The translations under genes were made by a program, and so were the position numbers. Of a stretch of DNA of 64,000 nt, positions 56,910-64,000 are shown piece after piece. The notes beneath the pieces were generated by a model. That model was not told the origin of the DNA and did no database searches. It saw nothing but the letters and a program-made list of their open reading frames with translations. The number at the start of each line of letters is the position of its first letter. Within the stretch, counting starts at the first letter, position 1. This DNA comes from Cardiocondyla obscurior (taxonomy: Eukaryota; Arthropoda; Insecta; Hymenoptera; Formicidae): the NCBI RefSeq assembly GCF_019399895.1, contig NC_091877.1, positions 4,980,419 through 5,044,418 of the forward strand. The letters run 5' to 3'.

Positions 56910-58046
56910 TGAAACGACCGTAATTCGTAGATTACCGAATATCTCGTGCTCGTTGGGATTTCAAGATTTGATTAAATTATTTCGCATTCGAGAATGCATC
57001 AAGACGTGATTGTAATAAAAGAATAAATAACGTTTATTCAAATAAAATAATAACTGACAGGCGCGAGAAAGTGACGCCGTCAAATGTAAACACAGATTTA
57101 CATAAATAAGTATCGGTAGGCACGGTTGTAGTGACAATCAAACATTTGAGGCGACGAGGCGATGCAGTAAATGATACGCGTGGTTCGGTAAACGGAACGT
57201 AACAATAAATCGGCGGGCGTCGCGATAACGCCCTCGATACGTCGTAGAGGTGGTCGCGAGGTTTTTTGTAACGCGGGCCGCGTGGATAGGCGTGGCTATC
57301 GCGAAGTGATAAATCGGCCGATCGGTAATGCGCGGAGAACAAGGATGATTTACGTGGATGCGTCGCGATTAACGGCGGTTTAGAATGAAGCACCTGCAAG
57401 GTGTTGTTGTAGCCGAGAGTGCTCGACCAAGGCGGAGAACACTCTACCCCGGAGATTGACAACAGTGCAAAAGGATATTTAACAATCGGTGTTACTCAAG
57501 TAAGTCAGATGCGGGATCGAAATCTCTCGAAGAAGGCGAAGAACGCTCCACCCCACGAGCCGGTCGTGCATACTGAGTCCTAACCGAGAAGAGTACGGAG
57601 CGAGCGATAGGAGTGCTTGACCGAGCCAGAGTTCGCTCTACCCTGTTGGTGTGCTAGCAGAAGGAGTCGGAAAGCTCGAATGTTCGCGCTAAGCGAACGG
57701 ATTGCGAACGGTGTCGATTATTTCTAACATTGTCTTTTTATATCCGAAAAAGGCGAACGCCGGAGGTAGTCCGGTACGTGGCGTTCGGCGTAGTGTCCGC
57801 TGGTACTTCTCGGAACCGTACGCTGCGTGTTCGCTCGGGTAAATCCGGAGTGGCTCGGTTAAGTCCACTTCGCGGGACTTAGCGCACAAACGATAGATGA
57901 CGTGTCGTTGCTCGGATCGCTCATAAAACGTTGTAACTATGTTTGAGCGCCCCGCGCCCCAAATCCTCACCGGGCAGATGTTCGGTCCGGCGTTTGGTCG
58001 GTTTTTGCCGGAAACAATGCTTGTCTTTGGGGGAGCATTGTTACAA
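56910..58046 (-). mobile_element. Solo LTR, family A-D, copy C
   Basis: TGAAACGACC to CATTGTTACA, 1137 bp, with flanks ACGT and ACAT (three of four bases). It carries the same three hairpin modules as copies A, B and D and a minus-strand TATA-like region near 57738. No internal domain. Confidence 0.8.
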
Positions 58047-58497
58047 CATTATCTCTTGAAATTTATGACACCGGCCGTCTTTGATGCTTAGATCAGTCGT
58101 TGCTGGGCATCTTATTTTTATTATTTCTGCTGGTAATCATTGCGTAACACCGATTTGTTTCGGTGCAATTTCTCCGTATTTAACTCTAGAATATTTTTTT
58201 ACTTGAATTTCGTCATATTTTTCTTATCTGGTTTGTTGCTCTCGGAATTTTTCATGGCAGAGACACGTTCTTTGGTATTCTTCATCTAAGGTAATAAAAT
58301 CGAAAAGTCACAGTAACTGTACTCTTTAACTAAACAGAGAGATTTTTCTAATTGCCGGCTGATGCGTGGTCCCATATGTTTTGTTTTACTACTTTACTGA
58401 TTAACGATGAGCGTAGCGTTCAACCTGTTGACCGTAGTAAATTTGATTTCTTTTTATAAACGAGTTATCGGACAAATAAAATATCAACTACCGGAAT
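58047..58497. other. Unassigned AT-rich sequence
   Basis: Nothing recognised. Confidence 0.4.
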
Positions 58498-58751
58498 TGT
58501 AACGGTTTTTTTTTTTTTATAATCTTGTGGCCGAAGGCCACGAACGGACATTCAGACCCCGCGCCGCGACCACCACCGTTCGCCCAAGACTTCGCGCGGT
58601 TCCAAGTATTTAATTTACGCGGCCCGACTAACCGCCCGCGGCGCGTAGCACGGACCACCGTAGCGAGTAACATGGGCCGCCCAACCGCCCACACCGCGCA
58701 CCGCCACAGACTGCTCGGGAGTGGGGTGTCCCCCACTCTCGGGCCCACGGG

Positions 58752-58759
58752 TATATAAA
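58752..58759 (+). promoter_or_regulatory. TATA box of the 58498 LTR
   Basis: TATATAAA about 70 bp upstream of the tandem hairpin repeats. Confidence 0.55.
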
Positions 58760-58824
58760 CCGCCTCGAGCGCAAGCTAGGGACTTTTTCCGCGCTGGGAA
58801 GCACCCCAGCAACCGATTCTCCAG

Positions 58825-59228
58825 GACTTGGGCGCTCCCAAGTTTTCTTCGACCGGGCTCACCTGGCTCTGGAAAACGACATCGCTCCGCAAGACTCGGG
58901 CGCCCCCGAGCCTTCCTTGACCGGGCTCTCCCGGTCTTCGACACCGCTGCCTCCAAGACTCGGGCGCTCTCGAGCCTTCCTTCGACCGGGCGCTCCCGGC
59001 CTTCCTCGATACCGTCGTGTCCACGACTCAGGCGCTCCCGAGCCTTTCTTCGAACGGGCGCTCCCGGCCTTCCTCGATACCGTTGTGTCCACGACTCGGG
59101 CGCTCCCGAGCCTTCCTTCGACCGGGCGCTCCCGGCCTTCCTCGATACCGTCGTGTCCACGACTCGGGCGCTCCCGAGCCTTCCTTCGATCGGGCGCTCC
59201 CGGATCTCCTTCCGACCGTTTTCTACCC
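58825..59228. repeat. 68-bp tandem repeat, about 6 units, two hairpins per unit
   Basis: Units start with GACT(C/T)(G/A)GGCGC at 58825, 58893, 58957, 59025, 59093 and 59161, spaced 68, 64, 68, 68 and 68. Each holds CTCGGG-CGCT-CCCGAG and a second CCGGG-CGCT-CCCGG stem. The CGCT loop is the complement of the AGCG loop in the LTR at 33386-34122. Confidence 0.9.
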
Positions 59229-59715
59229 CGACATCCGGCTTCGTGGGCGAATTACTCACTGCGCCGAATATCCGCGACCGCGATACTCTGTCCGATCGAC
59301 CCGGCCTGGACGGCCGAGCTTGTACACTGCGCCGAATACCCGCGACCACGACACTCTGTCTGATCGACTCGGCCCACCGATTTTGTACACTGCGTTTAGG
59401 AATACGACCCGCCGGAACGGCTTGGTCGGCCACCCGCCTGTAAATAGTTTTAGGATTCGTAGGAAGACGAGCCCTTTGCGTAATCCCGCTCTTAGCGTAC
59501 TACTTTCCCTATCGTTTAGTTTTCTTTAACCATTTGTACAAATTGTCTACGCCATTTTCTTTTCAGTTATTTTGTATTAACTTGTCCCCATTATTTTGGG
59601 CTTTGCAATAAACTACTGTATTTTGTACAATTGATCACGTCTCGGTTTCTCTAACTCGTACCCCGGATCCCGACAGATTTCCGCCTCCGAAATTACAATC
59701 TAAACGAGATAACCC

Positions 59716-60115
59716 TGTTATATCGTGAGCCCCTGGTAACAGAAGGCTCGAGAATAACGTAGAAGCCTCGCACGTGCGCGACAATTTAGCAGGATTGGCA
59801 GAATATTACCGATCAAGGTAACCCTGCGTTTCCGGCCGGGACGCGATGCTTTTAGAACGTTCACGGTTGCCACCCGCGAATTGCTGATTGCTAAGAATTT
59901 CGGCTTAGCAACAGCACAGTATATTAGTGAGTAACCGCGGCCCAAACGGGCATTCGCTATTATAACCGCGTAAATTTAATCGCTGTCAAGAAGGAACCAA
60001 TAAAGAAATAAAACAGTGCTTTATTTAAAAAGAAAAGAGTTCTTTATTCTTCTCAAGCCCGCATACATACAATTTTTCCGGAGAACGGACCCCACGGCAC
60101 CCTTGCGGTGTAACA
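59716..60115 (+). mobile_element. Solo LTR, same family as 599-1006, opposite orientation
   Basis: TGTTATATC to GCGGTGTAACA, 400 bp, inverted relative to 599-1006 and 14438-14843. The flanks AACCC and AACTC agree at four of five bases. Confidence 0.72.
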
Positions 60116-60420
60116 ACTCTTTAATATAAAAAAAGGTTTTCTCTTTAGAATTTTAACAATTTTTGATTGGTGACGCTTCCGATTACTATTCTTTGAGGAA
60201 GTAAAATGCGTTGATCTTATGTTCACCAATTCTAAGTTTCTGTTAAGTAATTCATTAAAATGGTGTTTGTCGTGACGGAAAGTTATTAGAGGAGCAACAC
60301 AGCGTCGGACGTAACAATTCATTAGTATTATTTTTTTTTTTAAAGATTGTAATATCTCTTGGATTTTTCTCCAGACAAATTTCAGGTCAGACGTTCTATC
60401 CAGAGATTCCGTAAAAAAAT
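60116..60420 (-). pseudogene. Old LINE fragment, linker region
   Basis: The minus frame next to the solo LTR reads SLDRTSDLKFVWRKIQEIL and SLKKKN, matching the endonuclease-RT linker of I/Jockey-like LINEs. It continues the fragment at 61669-62480 across the solo LTR. Confidence 0.6.
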
Positions 60421-61668
60421 TGTAACGGTGCACCCGGCGATGCATCGTTCCGGGGATGATATCGGCCGGCCGTCGGACACAACACCGTCCGGCGGGGACC
60501 CGAGGCGCGGTGCGCCCCAAACATTATTTTTATCAGCCGAAGACGCGAGGTACAACGTCAGCGTACTTGCAGCTGTTTCGCGGCTAAGTTCATCCGCGGG
60601 CTTAGCCGAAACATCCCGAGCACCGCCGAACCACGCCGTCGACGCCGAGGCTCGTCGTTTCCGAGCGCGCCGCTTCCCGGGGCCTCGGCGCCACGCGTCG
60701 GAATACGTTACAAGCCCCGCTGAGCCCCGGAATCCCGGCGTCATCCCTTTTTATGTATAAAAAGGCGATGTCGGGATTCAGCGGCACCGTCTTCGTCCGT
60801 TCGCTTTCGAGCGAACACAATCCTCTCCTAGAGCACGAACCACGAGGTGAAGTAAACTTTGCTTCGGCCAGGAACTCCTGGCGCTCACGATCCGCTCGTT
60901 CCAGTTTACCGTTTCGCACGACTAGCTCGTGGGGTGGAGCGCACTCCGTCTCCTTCGAAAACTCTCGATCTTACGTCTGCGATCTGAATAAGCCGAAACA
61001 CCAAGATCCTGTTCGCACCATCGTGATCCTTGGGGTGAAGTATTCTCCGCCTCGGCCGAGTACTCTCCGGCTAAGCGACACTGGTCAAGGTGCATCTACA
61101 ATCCACGATCTATCGATCATTCGCGACCAACCCGTCGACAAAATAATTGTCATCGCGCACCTACCGAACCGCGGTCCTTCATACAACGTAAGAGAACCGT
61201 CCGAACTTATTGTTACGCGGACCACGCCCGCCGTTCCGCGCCCGCGTTCCGCATGCCGCCGATCCTACCGGAAAGATCTTACATCGATCCGCGTTCGACC
61301 ACGATTCGCGCCGATAACCGCGCCCACTGATACGCGACACCCACCGTGCCTGTCGTGGGGCATCCGCGGCATCCGCGAACTTTGTTATAGCGCACGCGTT
61401 CTATCTATTGTAATCTGCGAACTCTGCGCATTCATCCGTGAAATCTGTTATCTAGCGTCTATCTCGAATTATCTGTTTTATTACGTATTTATATTGGCGT
61501 CGTTTTACCAAGCGCACGTCTGTGTTAATTAGTAATAAATTTTATTCTTTTATTTAATTATTCTGTCTCGGTGCATTCGGACCTACTCAAATCAAATCCT
61601 GCATCCCGACGAGCGCCCCGGGCTCGCTAGCCCGACATTCGATCTCACGACGAAATCAGGTCGTTTCA
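60421..61668 (+). mobile_element. Solo LTR, family A-D, copy D, inserted in the old LINE
   Basis: TGTAACGGTGCACCC to CAGGTCGTTTCA, 1248 bp, inverted relative to A-C. TATAAAA at 60756-60762 and AATAAA near 61534 show a plus-strand transcription unit. The flanks AAAT and GAAT agree at three of four bases. The 259-codon ORF over it is not conserved in the other copies. Confidence 0.85.
60756..60762 (+). promoter_or_regulatory. TATA box of LTR copy D
   Basis: TATAAAA flanked by CTTTTTATG and AGGCGATG. The corresponding place in copies A-C retains CTTTTTAT...AAAAGG. Confidence 0.6.
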
Positions 61669-62480
61669 GAATTAAATAATTTTTTAAATATTTTTTTAAA
61701 CTGCACCTGGTTTGAGCAACAATTTTTTTATAATTAAGAAGATTTTCTTTAGAGTAAGCAAATTTGAGGTTTGCAAAAGCAGCTTTTCTGAATCTTATAA
61801 GTTTCTCGCAATCGTTGTTCCACCAGAAGCAAGTGGAATACGAAACTTTTGATTTACTGTCCGTGTAAATGATTTTATTTGGCATGGCTGAGGAATTTCT
61901 TCCGCCAACATGATTTGAAGGATTATCTACTACTTTCCTGAGATTGTAACCAGGATCATGGAAACAATTGTCCATATGCGACATAAATGAAGAGTATTTG
62001 AATTAAATGTCTAGATTAGGATTATCTACAATATCATTTAGATCTACGGTTATAGCTGACAGTCGTTGGTCAGTAATAAACCAGTTTGTTTTAGGACCAT
62101 GTAGCCTTGGAGATTTAATAAAAGAACAATAACGATCTGTGAAACCAGAAAGAAATATCGATATTGGAAAGTGATCACTTCCCCACAGAAATTTCGAAGC
62201 TTCCCATTGTAGATGAGGAACAAATCTAGTTGCTAAAAGTTGCTAAATAGTTGTTAAAAGAGAAATCAATAACAGAAGAGCTATTAAAGTAAACTGCGTA
62301 GTAGGTGGGGTCCCTATTATTTAAAAACACAGCGTCTGTCTCAAAAAAAGCCTCATAAATTTAATTTATGAGGAGCAGTTCTTTGAACCGCCCCAAGCGT
62401 AGTGGTGGGCATTAAAATCTTCTTCTATGAGGTAGTCGTCATTAAATTAAGAGAACTGTTATTTTTATATGCACGCATAT
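61669..62480 (-). pseudogene. Old I/Jockey-like LINE: endonuclease and linker part
   Basis: The minus strand reads EEDFNAHHYAWGG (GDFNAHH-type), SSSVIDFS, LWGSDHFPISIF (SDH motif) and then WWNNDCEKLIRFRKAAFANL with YKKIVAQTRCSLKKYL, the order of endonuclease C-terminal half and linker. Stops and shifts are present. With 60116-60420 and possibly 52500-55260 it may be one dismembered LINE. Confidence 0.75.
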
Positions 62481-62939
62481 ACAATACTGCCATTTATCCT
62501 GTGACGCTGCAACTAATCTTCCTCATAATTAAGAAATATTTATCAAAATAGTACATGCTGACTCGTGCACATTTTGCTAAATCGTAAATTACACTATTTT
62601 TTTTTTTAGGCTTTAAATCATAATTTCAAGTACGCTATTCTCTTCCTAGATGTTTTAGAAAGAACGGAAAGTTCTTTGTTTGTGCGCCTAAGTATTCTAA
62701 GTGAATGTTTTGTAGGCAAATGTATAAAAAAAATTTTTTTTTGCATTTTCGACATCAATCTGATTCTTCCGCACTTTGTTAGAGGACGCACTTTAATTCT
62801 GAAAAAGGATTTTTTATTCCGTTCAGCCAATTTAAAAAATAGTGTAATTTCCGATTGCGTGGTAAAACAAGGAACACTAGAACCTCCTTAATCATTGAAC
62901 GGAGATCATAGTGTGTGCCTCGTGTGCTTACTCTTATGC
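62481..62939. other. Unassigned AT-rich sequence
   Basis: It may contain further decayed LINE 5' sequence. No motif was legible. Confidence 0.35.
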
Positions 62940-63330
62940 GGTTTTCGTGGTAATTAGTGCTCACTCATCTTCTACTCTCTTTTCGTTCATCTCATCTTTT
63001 TGTGTCACTCGTGATTCACCCAGTGCAGAACAATCAATTTGTTGACTCTCAATTCGTCTACACACGGCGTGTTGAACTTCGTGCTCAGTAGATCGGCAGC
63101 TTCTCTCAGTGCGCGGCTCGTATTGATTAATATAATCTTACGCGGCTAGGCATAGTCAATCAGCGGAGCTAGTAAATACTCAAGATATTGTGCAAACACT
63201 CACTCAAGATATTGTGCGAACAATCATTTCATTATAGTGAAAACTTATTTTATTACCACGCGCGTGATTACTTGCTCTACGCGTGATCCCCCTCAATTGA
63301 AGAACATTTCAACTACCTTCTCGATCTGAG
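62940..63330. repeat. Diverged inverted relative of repeat Y
   Basis: GGCGTGTTGAACTTCGTGCT, then CAGTAG at 63066-63092 and ATTAATATAAT further on match Y copy 2 in reverse. Similarity fades outside this core. Confidence 0.45.
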
Positions 63331-64000
63331 AACAATCTGGCCACAGTTGCATTTACCATCATCGCGCCGTAAACATTAAGAAGTTTCGTACAAGATCACT
63401 AGTTCGATTCTCGCTGGCAAAAGCTTTTTTCACCAAAAAGTTAATACTTTTTTAAAGATTACGAGTTTATATAAAAATGATACAAGCCAAGGTACTAGGT
63501 ACAAAAATAATTGTCAAGTTACACATAAACTAACGTAATGAGTTTTTATTCTAAAAATTATATATGTATTAAATATTTACAATAGAAAATAACATTAGTC
63601 GATCATTATATTACAGTTTCCTAAGTGGTATTGATCATAGAAGCGTACAAAACCAAAATTTTCACCGTAACGAGCGCACTGTATAAATGATGATTTTGTA
63701 CAACTGAAATTTTTTCTTAAATTTTCCATATCGAAACACACTTCATTAACATTTATAAAAATATTACAGTCATTACTTATTTTAAAGTAAACTATGCGTA
63801 TTTAATTATATTACAAGAAATTTCGGAGGATAATTGATGATGGTGTAGTACAGATATGATTTTAATACAATCTTTACGATAATTAATTTCGCGGTTTTGT
63901 TCTATCAAATATAAACATTTTTAAAGACGCTTTATTTAATTTTTGATGTCTAAAAAAATAAACATTGCAAGGTTGAACAAGCGGCGTATATTTTAGAGGT
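63331..64000. other. Unassigned AT-rich end of window
   Basis: A CTAGTTCGATTCTCGC stretch near 63400 followed by a T-run looks like a tRNA B box, but no cloverleaf was found. No FAS exon was seen. Confidence 0.4.

Larger units (their letters stand above)
58498..59675 (+). mobile_element. GC-rich LTR-like element with a 68-bp tandem repeat
   Basis: TGTAACGG to GATCCCGACA, 1178 bp. TATATAAA at 58752-58759 and AATAAA near 59608 define a plus-strand LTR-type transcription unit, with the tandem hairpin repeat between them. Long ORFs on both strands here result from GC-rich repeats lacking stops and are not supported. Target duplication was not found, so the outer limits are tentative. Confidence 0.65.

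Noticed and set aside
58615..59529. Long GC-rich ORFs on both strands (up to 272 codons)
   Set aside because: They span the 68-bp tandem repeat and LTR sequence, with repeats in several frames and no known domain.
60753..61532. 259-codon ORF on the plus strand
   Set aside because: It lies inside solo LTR copy D; copies A-C do not keep the frame.
63390..63425. Second tRNA-like B box with T-run
   Set aside because: No matching acceptor or D arm was found.

Overview
The window looks like intron-rich, transposon-laden euchromatin of an insect, most likely a hymenopteran and plausibly an ant. The basis is one split type-I fatty acid synthase (FAS) gene on the + strand, AT-rich introns, and insect-type mobile elements (Copia, Gypsy-like solo LTRs, Tc1, DUF4817-type mariner relatives, Jockey/I-like LINEs). 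The species assignment is inference.

The only cellular gene recognised is the ketosynthase (KS) part of a FAS-like gene. Five coding pieces (1-71, 16855-17099, 24438-24669, 32481-32899, 32980-33273) have matching splice sites and matching phases at all four joins, and carry the catalytic Cys and both catalytic His. The introns are 16.8, 7.3, 7.8 and 0.08 kb. No later FAS exon (acyltransferase onward) was recognised between 33274 and 64000, so the following intron is over 30 kb or the gene is truncated.

Intron 1 (72-16854) holds a solo LTR, two copies of an unnamed element called X here (1646-4349, 8023-11441), a Y repeat, a foldback, and a truncated Gypsy element with its 5' LTR. Intron 2 holds a decayed DUF4817 transposon, a W solo LTR and X copy 3 with a nested solo LTR. 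Intron 3 holds W and Y copies, three foldback MITEs, two transposase relics and a solo LTR. Downstream of 33273 come a hairpin-rich solo LTR, a W solo LTR with target-site duplication, an unrecognised repeat-borne protein family (Z), a young Copia element with identical-looking LTRs (38875-43746), a Tc1 element (43771-51150) whose left end is split by a 5.7-kb LINE that itself carries a solo LTR, and an old RNase H-bearing LINE broken up by solo LTRs (52.5-62.5 kb).

The most unusual item is element X. Its three copies share 9-bp inverted ends, and two have perfect 4-bp target duplications. Each carries a minus-strand TATA box, a leader without ATG, a consensus GTAAGT donor, a TTTTAG acceptor, a roughly 280-codon ORF and an AATAAA signal about 20 bp from the element end. 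In all three, the exon joint places A before TG, so the start codon would exist only in spliced RNA. Each copy has different disabling mutations. The protein has a basic N-terminus, a Pro/acid-rich middle and a conserved C-terminus, and I do not recognise it.
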